From: Bryobacteraceae bacterium
GTDB lineage: Bacteria; Acidobacteriota; Terriglobia; Bryobacterales; Bryobacteraceae
Assembly: GCA_026002855.1 (NCBI GenBank)
Contig: BPGD01000001.1
Span: forward strand, 62,001 to 126,000
DNA length: 64,000 nucleotides
Direction: 5' to 3'
The notes beneath the pieces were generated by a model. The model had not been told where the DNA came from. It made no database searches and saw only the letters and a program-made list of their open reading frames with translations. Both the position numbers and the translations under genes were made by a program. Of the stretch, positions 8,335-17,263 are shown piece by piece (the first letter of the stretch is position 1; every line of letters starts with the position of its first letter).

Positions 8335-10122
8335 TCACAGAGGCGGCGGAGGTACGACGGGGGGCTTGAGCAGGTCCTCGGAGGGCGGCTCGAGTTCGAG
8401 TTCCTCGAACAGCAGCGACGGGGCGACGACGGAACAGCCGACGACATAATTGCCGGCGCCCTCGAGGGCGAGCGCGGCGCCGTTGTCGAGGTAATCGAAC
8501 GGATGATGCCTGTCGCCGGCGGCGAGGATATCGCGGAACTGGCGGACGCCAAGGGCGCGGATCCGCAGGCCGCGCACCAGCTCCTCGCGGCCGTCGGGAT
8601 AGACCCGGTAGGCGAGAACGGGGGCCGAGATGAGCCGTCCGCCGGCGCCGGAGCGGCCCGCCTGCATGGCGCGCTGGCGCAGATTTTCCATGGATCCCTG
8701 AGAAGGAAAATCCATTTTCCGGATTACAATCGCGTAATTCCGTCCCATTTGTTGCGCCAAACGGATGAGACGCTGCTTCAGCGATGCCTCGCTTTCGGTG
8801 GAGGCGGCCTGGACAAACAGGTTGGAAATTCTGGGAATTTTAGTCCCAAAGGGTCCGGGCAGGCGCGCGCGGCCATTCGGCCCGTCCATGCCGCGCACGG
8901 GCTGGCGCGTGGTGAGCAGCGCCTTGAGGACGCCCTTCTCGACGACGGTCAGCCGCGAGGGACGCACACCGTCGAGATCGACGAGATAGAAGCCGAGCAG
9001 GGGCCGGCCCTGGAAATCCCGCGCGCCGGGATCATCGATCACATCCATCCACTCCGGCAGCACGCGCAGGCCGAGCCGCGCTTCGAGCTCGCTGCCCGGC
9101 ATTGCCAGCCGCCGGCCCGGCTCAGAGACGGGCTGCCGCGTCACGCCGAGGTTGGCACCGAAGACTTCCGCAAAGATCTGTGCCGCGGCCACTCCTTCGA
9201 ACAGGACCGGTCCGGTGTAACTGTCCCCCACGGGAGCGCGGGCGAGCGCGTCCAGATTCCTGGCCACGGCTTCCACGTGCTGGCGCAGCGCATCTTCTGA
9301 CGGCATCTGTGCCGGATCGAGGGACTCGACGGTATCCCCGTCATAGAGGATCATTCCATCGGGTGCCTGTAAAGACCCGCGCACGCGCAGGAATGCGATG
9401 CGGTCATTGGTGCGGACGACGCTGCCTTCGGTGTTCAGGTAGTAAGAGGCGCCCTGGGAGACCTGGAAGTCGACGGCGGACGACGTGACGGAGGGGTAGG
9501 CGGCGAAGACGGCCGACAACCGTTTGACGCGCCCGGTCCAGGCTGTCTCGTCGATCCGCGTCCGCGCCGGCGTTTCCAGGACGATGACGGGCGGCGCGGG
9601 CCAGAAGTCGGGCATCGGCTCGGACTGAGTCACGCCGCGCAACGCGGCCGCCTTGCGCCCCAGCGCCTCGTAGGCGGTCTTGTAGGCGCGGTCGAAGGCG
9701 AGCCAGAGCACATGACGCAGCGCGGGCACGCTGTTGTCGAGCGGGAGGGCGCCCGGATCAAACCGCGAACCGGAGAAGACATCGGCATAGATAGAGCCGG
9801 TGTTGTCAAAGCGCGGGCTTCCGACGCGCACCATGGGGCGGTAGGGCCGCAGCCGGTTGCGCTGCGGAGCGAACGAGGCTCCCAGCATGGCGCCCACGCT
9901 GAATGTCTCGGCGTCGTCGGCGGAGATTTCGGCGAAATAGACGGCCTCGCCAAGGGCGCGCAGGTTGCGGGCGCGGGAGAGCTCCTCGGCCATGGCGCGG
10001 AGGATGGGGTCGGAGTTCAGCGCCGCATTGAGCTTCTGTAAAACGGCGGGATCGGGCGCCGGCGGCTGGGCCGGGGCGCGCAGCGCCAAAAACAGAATCC
10101 AGGCAATCTGTCTGGTTCTCAT
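8335..10122 (-). CDS. TldD/TldE-like exported protein lacking the HExxxH metal motif
   Basis: 595 residues. The start at 10122 overlaps the stop of the upstream TldD-like gene (ATGA) and opens a signal peptide (MRTRQIAWILFLALRAPAQ). Overall layout matches the neighbour: an N-terminal TldD-like domain, RVGSPRFDNTGS, a central GVAAAQIFAEVFGANLG, and a C-terminal RVYPDGREELVRGLRI. At the place of the catalytic motif (about residues 316-321) it reads AEVFGAN, where the neighbour has HEIFGH, so both zinc histidines are lost. In the known TldD-TldE protease one subunit carries HExxxH and the partner lacks it. The coupled pair here probably repeats that arrangement as an exported heterodimer. The target peptide is unknown. 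Confidence 0.85.
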   Translation of the reverse strand: MRTRQIAWILFLALRAPAQPPAPDPAVLQKLNAALNSDPILRAMAEELSRARNLRALGEAVYFAEISADDAETFSVGAMLGASFAPQRNRLRPYRPMVRVGSPRFDNTGSIYADVFSGSRFDPGALPLDNSVPALRHVLWLAFDRAYKTAYEALGRKAAALRGVTQSEPMPDFWPAPPVIVLETPARTRIDETAWTGRVKRLSAVFAAYPSVTSSAVDFQVSQGASYYLNTEGSVVRTNDRIAFLRVRGSLQAPDGMILYDGDTVESLDPAQMPSEDALRQHVEAVARNLDALARAPVGDSYTGPVLFEGVAAAQIFAEVFGANLGVTRQPVSEPGRRLAMPGSELEARLGLRVLPEWMDVIDDPGARDFQGRPLLGFYLVDLDGVRPSRLTVVEKGVLKALLTTRQPVRGMDGPNGRARLPGPFGTKIPRISNLFVQAASTESEASLKQRLIRLAQQMGRNYAIVIRKMDFPSQGSMENLRQRAMQAGRSGAGGRLISAPVLAYRVYPDGREELVRGLRIRALGVRQFRDILAAGDRHHPFDYLDNGAALALEGAGNYVVGCSVVAPSLLFEELELEPPSEDLLKPPVVPPPPL

Positions 10123-11834
10123 GGACGCGCCTCCGCCGCCGGACGCGGCAGGATGGGGGGCGCGTCGCGCGACTCCGGCTTGCGCTGGATTTCGATTTCG
10201 CCCACAAGCAGGGCTGGCGTGACCACGGAGACGGGCACGCTGCCGGACTCGGCGCCGCAATATCCGTTAAAGACTTCCGGCCGGTTCGAGGCGGCCAGGA
10301 TGCGGGAAAAGCTGGCCAGGGGCGTGCCGACGATATCGGCGCCGCGGATCAGTTCGTCCGGCCGCCCATCGGGGTACACGCGGTAGACGACGAGCGGGAT
10401 CACCGTGAAGGCCTGCACGCCGGCGCGGCGCGTCGACGTGAATCCGCCCACCACCTGCTCGAAATAGAGCCCGTATGGGCGGTTCTGCTTGCGGATTTCG
10501 GCCCGCAGGAGGTTGCGCAGCTCTTCCGGGGAGACCTGGCGCGATGATTCAATGACCAGGTTCGCCTGGCGCGAAACCGGCTCCATGCCGGGCTGCGCGC
10601 GTCCATGTCCGTTGGAATGGAGGAAGCCGGGAACGGGAAGCCGGGACATGAGGAAGTTGCGGAGAATGCCGTTTTCGACCAGCGTCACGCGGCGCGCCGG
10701 GATCCCCTCGTCGTCAAAATCATACCAGCCGTTGAGATCGGCGCCGGCGGCGCGGCGGAGCGTGGGGTCTGAGAACACGGAGAGAAACTCGGGCAGCACC
10801 GGCTTGCCCACGGACTTGCTGAACGTCTGCCCCTCGGTTTCATCGCGCTGGCGGTGGCCTTCGATGCGGTGGCCGAAGATTTCGTGGAAGAAGACGCCGG
10901 CGGCGCGGCCGGAGAGGATGGCCGGACCGACGTAGGGCTCCGCCGCCGGCGCGCGCAGCAGGGCGGTGAGCTGTGATCCGATGCGGCGCGCGGCCCTTTC
11001 CAGCAGGTCGTCGGACGGCAGCCGGGAGGGATCTTCCGCGTCGAACAGCTCATACGTGTTCAGGTCATTGCCATCGTAGCCTTTCGCCCGTGCGCTGATT
11101 TCCAGGTGAAACCAGTTCCGGCCGTGCTGAATCCGGGCGCCTTCGGTGCTGAGAAACGTGCGCGCTTCCCGCCGCCATTGCAGGGTAACGCTGGAGGTAA
11201 TTACGGCCGGAAATTCGGAAAAAACCGCAGAAATTTTCCTGAGCCGCGCATTCCATGGATCCGGAGAAAAACGGTAATCAGGGACAGGCAGGAAGGTCAC
11301 CGCGGGCTCCTCGCGGGAAAAGTCCGGCAGATCGCTGATCTCCGGATCCGAGGTCTGCATTTTCACGGCGGATTGAACCTGGACCAGGCGTTGAGCGGCA
11401 GCGCGCCAGCCGCGGTCGGTTTCCCGCCAGGCGATGCGCGCGAGCGCAGCCGGCACGTCTTCCACCGGAAGCGGGGCGGAGGCGGTGAAGCGCGGCCGCT
11501 CGCCCTTCAACAGATGGAAGTTGTCCATCTGCGGCGAGCCCACGCGCACGGAGACATCAAGCTGGCGGCGACGGTTCTGGTTCTGCTGGACGATGGCGCC
11601 GAGCGAGGCCGAAACAACGCCGCTGTCGGATTCCGTCACCCGGTAAGCAATGAAGTACGGCGGTGGATCGGCCTTTTCGCGCAGGACGGCAAAGTTTCTG
11701 TCCAGCTCGGCGGCGAGGATCCGGACGAGGGGCGGCTCGGGAGGGGCCTGCGGCGCTTTCCGGGCCGCAAGGAGCGCGCCGGCGGCCAAGGCGGCAGACG
11801 CCAGGCAGGCTGCGGCAGATGGAAGCAGACGCAC
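10119..11834 (-). CDS. TldD-like exported metallopeptidase with intact HExxxH
   Basis: 571 residues from a GTG at 11834. I prefer this start to the TTG at 11900 because it opens directly into a signal peptide (MRLLPSAAACLASAALAAG) and a -10-like TATTCT lies seven bases upstream. The catalytic HEIFGHRIEGH motif is at about residues 312-322, the standard TldD zinc site. RVYPDGRPDELIRGADIVG near the C-terminus is a family signature. Classical TldD/TldE is cytoplasmic and trims peptides such as microcin B17 precursor; a signal peptide is unusual for that pair but is seen in acidobacterial paralogues. It is translationally coupled to the inactive paralogue that follows. No RiPP precursor or cyclase gene is nearby. 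Confidence 0.87.
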   Translation of the reverse strand: MRLLPSAAACLASAALAAGALLAARKAPQAPPEPPLVRILAAELDRNFAVLREKADPPPYFIAYRVTESDSGVVSASLGAIVQQNQNRRRQLDVSVRVGSPQMDNFHLLKGERPRFTASAPLPVEDVPAALARIAWRETDRGWRAAAQRLVQVQSAVKMQTSDPEISDLPDFSREEPAVTFLPVPDYRFSPDPWNARLRKISAVFSEFPAVITSSVTLQWRREARTFLSTEGARIQHGRNWFHLEISARAKGYDGNDLNTYELFDAEDPSRLPSDDLLERAARRIGSQLTALLRAPAAEPYVGPAILSGRAAGVFFHEIFGHRIEGHRQRDETEGQTFSKSVGKPVLPEFLSVFSDPTLRRAAGADLNGWYDFDDEGIPARRVTLVENGILRNFLMSRLPVPGFLHSNGHGRAQPGMEPVSRQANLVIESSRQVSPEELRNLLRAEIRKQNRPYGLYFEQVVGGFTSTRRAGVQAFTVIPLVVYRVYPDGRPDELIRGADIVGTPLASFSRILAASNRPEVFNGYCGAESGSVPVSVVTPALLVGEIEIQRKPESRDAPPILPRPAAEARP

Positions 11835-11841
11835 GGTGTTC

Positions 11842-11847
11842 AGAATA
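11842..11847 (-). promoter_or_regulatory. -10-like TATTCT before the TldD-like gene
   Basis: Read on the minus strand, TATTCT is followed by seven bases and GTG at 11834. The spacing matches the other apparent leaderless genes in the window and supports the GTG start. Confidence 0.4.
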
Positions 11848-11892
11848 GCAGAGCATTGCGCCACGCGCGCTGGCGGCCGCCTCAGGCCGGGC

Positions 11893-12570
11893 TCAGGCAA
11901 CTTCGGCGCGCTGGGCGAGCCCCGTGTCTTTCCGGGTCATCAGGTTCAGGGCGAGCGAGTAGCGGCCATGAATGCCGGTCTTTTCGAAAATGTGCTTCAG
12001 GTGGATCTTCACCGTGCCGGGGCGGATGCCGAGAGCGGCGGCAATCTCGCGGTTTCTCAGCCCCTGGCGGACCAGCTCGAGCACCTGGCTTTCCCGCGGT
12101 GTCAGTTGCGGCAGGCCGGTGTCTTTCCGCTCCGGCATGGATGGCTGCACAGCCTCATCCACCCAGATGCCGCCCCCGGCGACCGTCCGCAGGCACTGCT
12201 CGATGGTGGTCAGGCTGGCGGTCTTGCGGAGAAGCCCGCGGGCGCCGGCCTGGAGGAACCGCAGCGCCTCGGCCTCGGTCATGGAAGCGCCCCAGACAAT
12301 GATGGCGGTGGCGGGGCAGGTGTTGGCCAGATCCTCGATGGCGCGCACGACAAGCTGCTGGCCGAAGTGCTTGTCGAGCAGCAGAACGTCGACGCTGGCC
12401 TGGCGGGCCAACTGAATGGCGAGAGGCAGATGGGGCGCGGCCCAGGCGCATTGCAGCCCTTCGGCCTGTTCGATGACGGAACGGACACCCTCGGCCGTGG
12501 CCGGCTGGGTCTCGCAAAGCGCGATCTTGCACGGGTTCATCATGGCAGAAGTCATCGGCTTCATCCACAC
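11893..12570 (-). CDS. LuxR/NarL-type response regulator
   Basis: 225 residues. The receiver domain (about residues 11-125) keeps the phosphoacceptor aspartate in VDVLLLDKHFG and a lysine in GLLRKTAS. The usual first acidic pair is reduced to one glutamate (ALCETQP), which may weaken metal binding. The C-terminal HTH (about residues 150-215) has LTPRESQVLELVRQGLRNREIAAALG and GTVKIHLKHIFEKTGI, typical of NarL-family DNA binding. No histidine kinase gene is adjacent, so the partner is unknown. A start at the second ATG (12540) is possible. It is divergent from the CpaE-like gene at 12732 and ends 58 bases before the TldD-like gene on the same strand. Confidence 0.9.
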   Translation of the reverse strand: MWMKPMTSAMMNPCKIALCETQPATAEGVRSVIEQAEGLQCAWAAPHLPLAIQLARQASVDVLLLDKHFGQQLVVRAIEDLANTCPATAIIVWGASMTEAEALRFLQAGARGLLRKTASLTTIEQCLRTVAGGGIWVDEAVQPSMPERKDTGLPQLTPRESQVLELVRQGLRNREIAAALGIRPGTVKIHLKHIFEKTGIHGRYSLALNLMTRKDTGLAQRAEVA

Positions 12571-12731
12571 TTCCGGCGGCGGAAGAGGAACCGCCGGGCT
12601 GCTCCGGGCGCCGCTGGGGGCCCCATGGAATAGTTGCCGGAGCGCGGCGTGACTCTCAAGTTTTTCTCCGACAACGACGATAGGGCTTATAGACAGGAAA
12701 GGAGGCGCGCCGCGCTCCCGCCGAGACGCTC

Positions 12732-13934
12732 ATGTCAAACGCACGCCGGAACTTCGGTCAGTGGAAAATCCTGTTGATCTGCCCGGACGCGGAACTGCGC
12801 GCAGGCATGATTCCGCTTCTGGAAGAGCTGCTGCCCTTTTCTCCCGTCCTGACGCTGGAGGACTATCCGACGCGCGCCATGCTCGAGGAAGCCCTGTCCG
12901 GCCAGGGCACAACGCTCTGCTTCGTCGACATTACGTCCAGGGACGAATGGGCGCTGGCTCTGCTGAGCGATCTGGCGTTGCTGAACCCGAAACTGCCCGT
13001 GGTTGCGCTGCACGCGGCCAGCAACCCGGAGCTGATCCTGAAGTCCTTGCGGCAGGGAGCGACGGAGTTTCTCTGTCAGCCTCTCAGCGAGGACCAGTTC
13101 TGCGCCGTCATGGAGCGCATCTCGGCGCTGCACCGGAGCAAGGAGACGTCCCGGGCCAAGGTGGTGTGCTTCATGCCGGTCAAAGGCGGCTGTGGTGCCT
13201 CCACGCTGGCCTTTAACGTGGCCTCGCACTGGAAGAAGCTGGCCCAGGGAAGGATCGTGCTGGCTGATCTGGATCCGCTCACCGGCACGGTGGCCTTCCT
13301 GGCCAAGGCCAAGCAGAGCTATTCCTTCATGGACGCCCTTAGCCGGGCTGGCGAGCTTGACGAAGATATCTGGAAAGGGCTGGTTACAGGGAAAAACGGG
13401 CTGGACGTGCTGGCGGCCCCGGAACAGCCGGTGCATGGCCTGGACCAGGCAAGCAATCCGGGAGCCCTGATTGATTTCATGCGAAGTGTTTACGAGGTGG
13501 TTCTGGTCGACGCCGGCGGGACGTTCGGCGCGTGGAACCTGGGCCTGGCGCGGCTCTGCGACGAGCTCGTGCTGGTAACCTCCAACGAGCTGCCCGCGCT
13601 GCACGCCGCGCAGCGTGTGCTGTCGCAGTTTGACCGGCAGCGGGTGGAGTTCGGCAAGATCCGGCTGGTGGTGAACCGATTCCGCCGCGAGATCGGAATC
13701 CAGAAGGATATCATCGAGGCAGCGCTCCACATGGAGGTTTTCCACCTGATCCCCTACGCGCCAGAGGACCTGCAACGGGCCCTTGTCGAGGGCAAGCCGG
13801 TGCCCGTAAGCAGCCCGGCAGGCAAGGGGTTCCTCCAGGTGGCCGAGAAGCTGGCAGGCCGGAGCGCAGAAGAACCCGAAGCGCCGGCCAAGGCCGGCGG
13901 GCTCGCCGGCATCCTGTCCATTTTCAGGCGATAG
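12732..13934 (+). CDS. CpaE/TadZ-like ATPase with N-terminal pseudo-receiver
   Basis: 400 residues. The first 130 or so form a receiver-like domain with a retained aspartate (CFVDITSRDE) and the closing GATEFLCQPLSEDQF. The rest is a MinD/ParA-type P-loop ATPase with deviant Walker A KGGCGASTLA (about residues 150-159), the Walker-A' aspartates LADLDPLTG, and the later LVVNRF and IPYAPEDLQRALVEGKPV segments. CpaE/TadZ proteins localise Tad pili at the pole or septum. No cpaF, tadB/C, secretin or pilin gene is within the window, so a pilus role is unproven. Expression divergent from the response regulator at 11893..12570 suggests joint control. Confidence 0.88.
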   Translation: MSNARRNFGQWKILLICPDAELRAGMIPLLEELLPFSPVLTLEDYPTRAMLEEALSGQGTTLCFVDITSRDEWALALLSDLALLNPKLPVVALHAASNPELILKSLRQGATEFLCQPLSEDQFCAVMERISALHRSKETSRAKVVCFMPVKGGCGASTLAFNVASHWKKLAQGRIVLADLDPLTGTVAFLAKAKQSYSFMDALSRAGELDEDIWKGLVTGKNGLDVLAAPEQPVHGLDQASNPGALIDFMRSVYEVVLVDAGGTFGAWNLGLARLCDELVLVTSNELPALHAAQRVLSQFDRQRVEFGKIRLVVNRFRREIGIQKDIIEAALHMEVFHLIPYAPEDLQRALVEGKPVPVSSPAGKGFLQVAEKLAGRSAEEPEAPAKAGGLAGILSIFRR

Positions 13935-14342
13935 ACGGCCGCGGCTCGAGTTCCAGGCCAGGGCTGGGACGTTTCTTCCGCAACTCGCGCTTGTGGTGGA
14001 GGCAAAGGCCTCCCGTTCTGCCCCTGGCGCCCGCCCCGCACGGGACAGGGCGCGGCGGGTGAGGGCGCCGCGCCCTTTGAAGTGCGGCTCCCGGGCAGGC
14101 CGCCAGAGACACCCCGCCCGCCACACACCAGCCTCTGAATGCATCCGGCAACGCGGACTCCGAGTGGACCCTTGCGCCGCGACGGGCGGAGCGCAGGCCG
14201 GGCAGACGGAGCGGAGCTCCCATAGAAGAGTGCCGTCCGAACACCCGGATTCTCGCCGATTCTGTTCGGGGCAGCCACTCCAGATGCATCCTGCCGGGCG
14301 CGCTCCGGCCTTCTCAACGGCAACGCGAACCCGGGCTATCCA
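13935..14342. other. Intergenic region, no gene seen
   Basis: About 400 bases between two convergent genes. Short GC hairpins occur near 14000-14090 but none has a T tract. The minus-strand frame 13924..14289 looks like noise: no start signal, and rich in Arg and Gly. Confidence 0.4.
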
Positions 14343-14894
14343 TCAGGACGCGCGTTTTCGGACTGCCCCTGCGGCTGCATTGCGCTTGCGCGCGGCCGCT
14401 CGCCTTCGCCCTTCGCGCGGCGACCGGGGCTCCTTCCTGAGGTTGATGGTGCCGCGGCAATTGGGCGCCCCGCAGCGGCAGCTCACCTGTTCGACGTCGG
14501 GATCGAACCGGTAGTCGACGGTCAGCTCCTCGCCGGGCTGGATGTCCCGCGCGGCAAAGTACAGGATGTGCCCCCTGACGATCCGCGCCACGCAGTTGGG
14601 CTCGCAGGAATGGTTGATGAATTCGGCCCCGCTGCCGCCGACGCCGCCGTCGATGGTCCAGTAGCTGTCGAGGGTGAAAAGGTAGTTATAACGGCGGGAA
14701 CGCGCCCTTCGGGCGGTCTCCACGCGGCTGATTTTCTCTCCGGTATATTCAATAATTTTCCGCCCTTTCGGGATGAATTCCTCGGCAAATACGCCCCAGC
14801 GGTGAATGCGCGAGGGGCGGATGGAGAGGCGAAAACAGGCGTATTTTTCAGAAATCTGAGGCGTTTTTTGCGGGCTTTTCTGGTTCGCTGGCAT
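14343..14894 (-). CDS. SET-domain protein (lysine methyltransferase-like)
   Basis: 183 residues from the ATG at 14894. The SET core is complete: RIHRWGVFAEEFIPKG with KIIEYTGEKIS, then the S-adenosylmethionine/pseudoknot motif FINHSCEPNC (about residues 91-100), and GEELTVDYRFD (about residues 120-130). It closes with a post-SET zinc cluster, CRCGAPNCRGTI, and a basic tail. Bacterial SET proteins are known; some methylate host histones, others act on endogenous proteins, and in free-living Acidobacteria the target is unknown. The basic C-terminal tail could bind nucleic acid. A histone-deacetylase-family gene lies 2.4 kb away (17264..18187) but is not in the same operon. Confidence 0.9.
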   Translation of the reverse strand: MPANQKSPQKTPQISEKYACFRLSIRPSRIHRWGVFAEEFIPKGRKIIEYTGEKISRVETARRARSRRYNYLFTLDSYWTIDGGVGGSGAEFINHSCEPNCVARIVRGHILYFAARDIQPGEELTVDYRFDPDVEQVSCRCGAPNCRGTINLRKEPRSPREGRRRAAARKRNAAAGAVRKRAS

Positions 14895-14947
14895 ACATGG
14901 ATATTCTGGAGACGCGGCGCTGCGGGCCCGGCGGCGCTCATCCAGGC

Positions 14948-15058
14948 TCAATTCTCCGGCGGATTTCCGGTCTTGCGCCGCGCCCTGCGGCGGAGCAGCA
15001 GCAGGAAGCACAGGACCGCCAGCGCTCCGCTGATCATCCGGATGGTTGAATCGTCCAC
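14948..15058 (-). CDS. 36-residue single-span membrane protein
   Basis: A short gene with GGAGG about eight bases before a GTG at 15058. The product, MDDSTIRMISGALAVLCFLL followed by a run of leucines and arginines, is one transmembrane helix (about residues 7-22) with a strongly basic cytoplasmic tail. Codon use and the clear ribosome binding site make it credible. It lies 53 bases upstream of the SET gene on the same strand. Function unknown. Confidence 0.6.
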   Translation of the reverse strand: MDDSTIRMISGALAVLCFLLLLRRRARRKTGNPPEN

Positions 15059-15112
15059 CGAGACACCTCCGCGGGATTCTGTATTGTACCCCGAACTTTG
15101 GCGGAGGCGGAA

Positions 15113-15136
15113 GCCCGCCCGCTGTGCCGGGCGGGC
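15113..15136 (-). terminator. Terminator-like hairpin after mdh
   Basis: GCCCGCCCG (15113-15121) pairs with CGGGCGGGC (15128-15136) across a six-base loop, 29 bases past the mdh stop on the minus strand. The following tract is only TTCC, so termination efficiency is uncertain. Confidence 0.5.
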
Positions 15137-15165
15137 TCCGGGAGGGGCCGGCGCCGGGACTGGAA

Positions 15166-16110
15166 CTACACTCCCAGACCGGCCTTTTCCTTCAAAACGT
15201 TGATCAGCTCCTGAACGGCGGCGGCGCTCTTTTCCAGTTGCGCTTTCTCCTCGTCGCTGAGGGAGAGCTCGTAAATCTTTTCGATGCCGTTGGCGCCGAT
15301 TTTCACGGGCACGCCGACAAAGAGCCCGTGCAGACCGTATTCGCCCTCCAGGTAGGCCGCGCAGGGCAGAACCTTCTTCTTGTCTTTGAGGATCGACTCG
15401 GCCATTTCCACAGCCGCTGCCGACGGTGCATAGTAAGCGCTGCCCGTCTTGAGCAGTTTGACGATTTCCGCGCCGCCGTCGCGCGTGCGCTGGACGATGG
15501 CGTCGATCCGATCCTTCGGCAACAGCTCCGGCAGCGGGATGCCGCCGACGGTGGTCAGGCGCGGCAGCGGGACCATCGTGTCGCCGTGGCCGCCGAGCAC
15601 CAGCGCCGAGATGCTCTCCACCGAAACACCGAGCTCCATGGCAAGGAAGGTCCGGTAACGCGCCGTGTCCAGCACGCCGGCCATACCCATGACGCGGTTC
15701 TTGCTGAACTTTGACACCTGGTAGGCCACCCAACACATCGCATCCAGCGGGTTGGTTACCAGGATGAGGAAAGCGTCGGGAGAGTAGCGGACGGCCTCTT
15801 CGGTGGCCTTTTTCACGATCTCGTAGTTGGCCATGAGCAGGTCGTCGCGGCTCATGCCCGGCTTGCGCGGGAATCCTGCGGTGATGATGACGATGTCGGA
15901 GTTGGCGGTGGGTGAATAGTCGTTCGAGCCGGTGACCATGACGTCGTAGCCTTCCACCGGACCGGACTGGAGGATATCGAGAGCCTTGCCCTGCGGCATG
16001 CCCTCCACAATGTCTACCAGGACAACATCGGCCAGCTCCTTGCCGGCAATGCGCAGCGCGCAGTTGGCGCCGACGTTGCCGGCGCCGACGACCGTGATTT
16101 TTTTCCGCAT
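15166..16110 (-). CDS. mdh: Malate dehydrogenase
   Basis: 314 residues, the length of the LDH-like group of malate dehydrogenases. It converts malate and NAD+ to oxaloacetate and NADH in the TCA cycle. Visible are the Rossmann glycines [12 protein letters not shown] (residues 6-17), the NAD-binding acidic VLVDIVEG, the substrate-binding loop [16 protein letters not shown] with its arginines, VTNPLDAM, and the catalytic histidine region [19 protein letters not shown] lies a few bases before the ATG. The leader carries a hairpin and a -10-like box. Confidence 0.97.
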   Translation of the reverse strand: MRKKITVVGAGNVGANCALRIAGKELADVVLVDIVEGMPQGKALDILQSGPVEGYDVMVTGSNDYSPTANSDIVIITAGFPRKPGMSRDDLLMANYEIVKKATEEAVRYSPDAFLILVTNPLDAMCWVAYQVSKFSKNRVMGMAGVLDTARYRTFLAMELGVSVESISALVLGGHGDTMVPLPRLTTVGGIPLPELLPKDRIDAIVQRTRDGGAEIVKLLKTGSAYYAPSAAAVEMAESILKDKKKVLPCAAYLEGEYGLHGLFVGVPVKIGANGIEKIYELSLSDEEKAQLEKSAAAVQELINVLKEKAGLGV

Positions 16111-16152
16111 GGGAGGATCCTTTCTTTAAGAACTAGAACGGGACTGCGGCGC

Positions 16153-16188
16153 GTCCGCCCCGAGGGCGGACAATCCTTTTCGATTGTA
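16153..16188 (-). promoter_or_regulatory. -10-like element and leader hairpin of mdh
   Basis: On the minus strand TACAAT (16188-16183) is followed by GTCCGCCC-TCG-GGGCGGAC (16171-16153), a stable eight-bp hairpin in the roughly 70-base mdh leader. No recognised riboswitch class fits. Confidence 0.4.
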
Positions 16189-16220
16189 GACCGGCCGCTG
16201 CCGCGGAGGCGAAGCAGGGA

Positions 16221-16248
16221 TTGGAGAGACCGCGGCGGGCGCTAGAAT
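16221..16248 (+). promoter_or_regulatory. Promoter of the phosphate acetyltransferase gene
   Basis: TTGGAG (16221-16226), a 16-base spacer and TAGAAT (16243-16248), nine bases before the ATG at 16258. Transcripts would be leaderless or nearly so. Confidence 0.5.
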
Positions 16249-16257
16249 GAGAGGTTC

Positions 16258-17253
16258 ATGCAGGTTCCCGAGTCGGCACGGCGCTTCTTTGAGGAGCAGA
16301 CGGCGAGGCTCCGCCGCCAGATCCGGAAGAAGCGGATCGTTTTCCCGGAAGGCGAGGATCCGCGGGTGATCGCCGCGGCGAACCGCCTCTGCACCGAGGA
16401 GCTGCTGATTCCCGTTTTGATGGGCCGGCCCAGCGGCCATGTGGCTTCCTGCGTGGTGGTCGAACAGCCGGAAAACAACCCGAAGCTGAACGACTACGCG
16501 CGCCTGCTTTATGAGAAGCGCCGCGCGCGCGGCATTACCGAGATGGAGGCGCGCCGCATGGCGCTCGATCCGCTGGTTTTTGCCGGGCTGATGGTCGCGG
16601 CCGGCGATGCGGACGGATTTGTGGGCGGCGCCGCCACCACCACCGCCGACACGTTCCGCGCGGCGCACCGCACCATTGGGATGCGCACCGACATCAAGAC
16701 CGCTTCCGGCGTGATGATCGTCTGCACGCACGCCGAAGAATGCGGCGCCGGCGGGGTGCTGGCGATGGCGGACCCAGCGCTGGTGATCGAGCCCACGCCC
16801 TCGCAACTGGCCGACATCGCCATTGCCACGGCGGACACGGTACGCAACGTGATGGGCGTGGAACCGATTGTCGCCCTGCTCTCTTTTTCGACCAAGGGCT
16901 CGGCCAGACACCCGCTGGCTTCGAAGGTGATCGAGGCACGGCGCATCGTGGAGGCGCGCCGTCCCGATCTGCACGTGGATGGCGAACTCCAGGCCGATGC
17001 CGCACTTGTAGAGAGCGTCGGCCGGTCCAAGGCGCCCGGTTCCACGGTGGCGGGCAAGGCCAACACGCTCATCTTCCCTGACGTCGGCAGCGCCAACATC
17101 GGCGTGAAGCTGGTGGAGCGCCTGGGCCGCGCTGTCTGCACCGGCCCGCTGTTTCAGGGCTTCGCAAAGCCCGCCAACGACCTGTCGCGCGGCTGTTCGG
17201 CCGAAGACATCTACCGGCTCGGCATTCTCACCGCGCTCCAGGCCGGCGATTGA
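16258..17253 (+). CDS. pta: Phosphate acetyl/butyryltransferase family protein
   Basis: 331 residues, the size of the short single-domain Pta without the N-terminal DRTGG region. It interconverts acetyl-CoA plus phosphate and acetyl phosphate plus CoA. Visible are RIVFPEGEDPRVIAAAN near the N-terminus, DGFVGGAATTTADTFRAA (about residues 120-137), the later VEPIVALLSFSTKGSARHP, and ANTLIFPDVGSANIGVKLVERLG. The N-terminal 120 residues follow the malic-enzyme/Pta style arrangement. No acetate kinase is adjacent. A phosphobutyryltransferase is the main alternative. The HDAC-like gene starts ten bases after its stop, so they share a transcript. Confidence 0.88.
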   Translation: MQVPESARRFFEEQTARLRRQIRKKRIVFPEGEDPRVIAAANRLCTEELLIPVLMGRPSGHVASCVVVEQPENNPKLNDYARLLYEKRRARGITEMEARRMALDPLVFAGLMVAAGDADGFVGGAATTTADTFRAAHRTIGMRTDIKTASGVMIVCTHAEECGAGGVLAMADPALVIEPTPSQLADIAIATADTVRNVMGVEPIVALLSFSTKGSARHPLASKVIEARRIVEARRPDLHVDGELQADAALVESVGRSKAPGSTVAGKANTLIFPDVGSANIGVKLVERLGRAVCTGPLFQGFAKPANDLSRGCSAEDIYRLGILTALQAGD

Positions 17254-17263
17254 GGCGCCCGCC

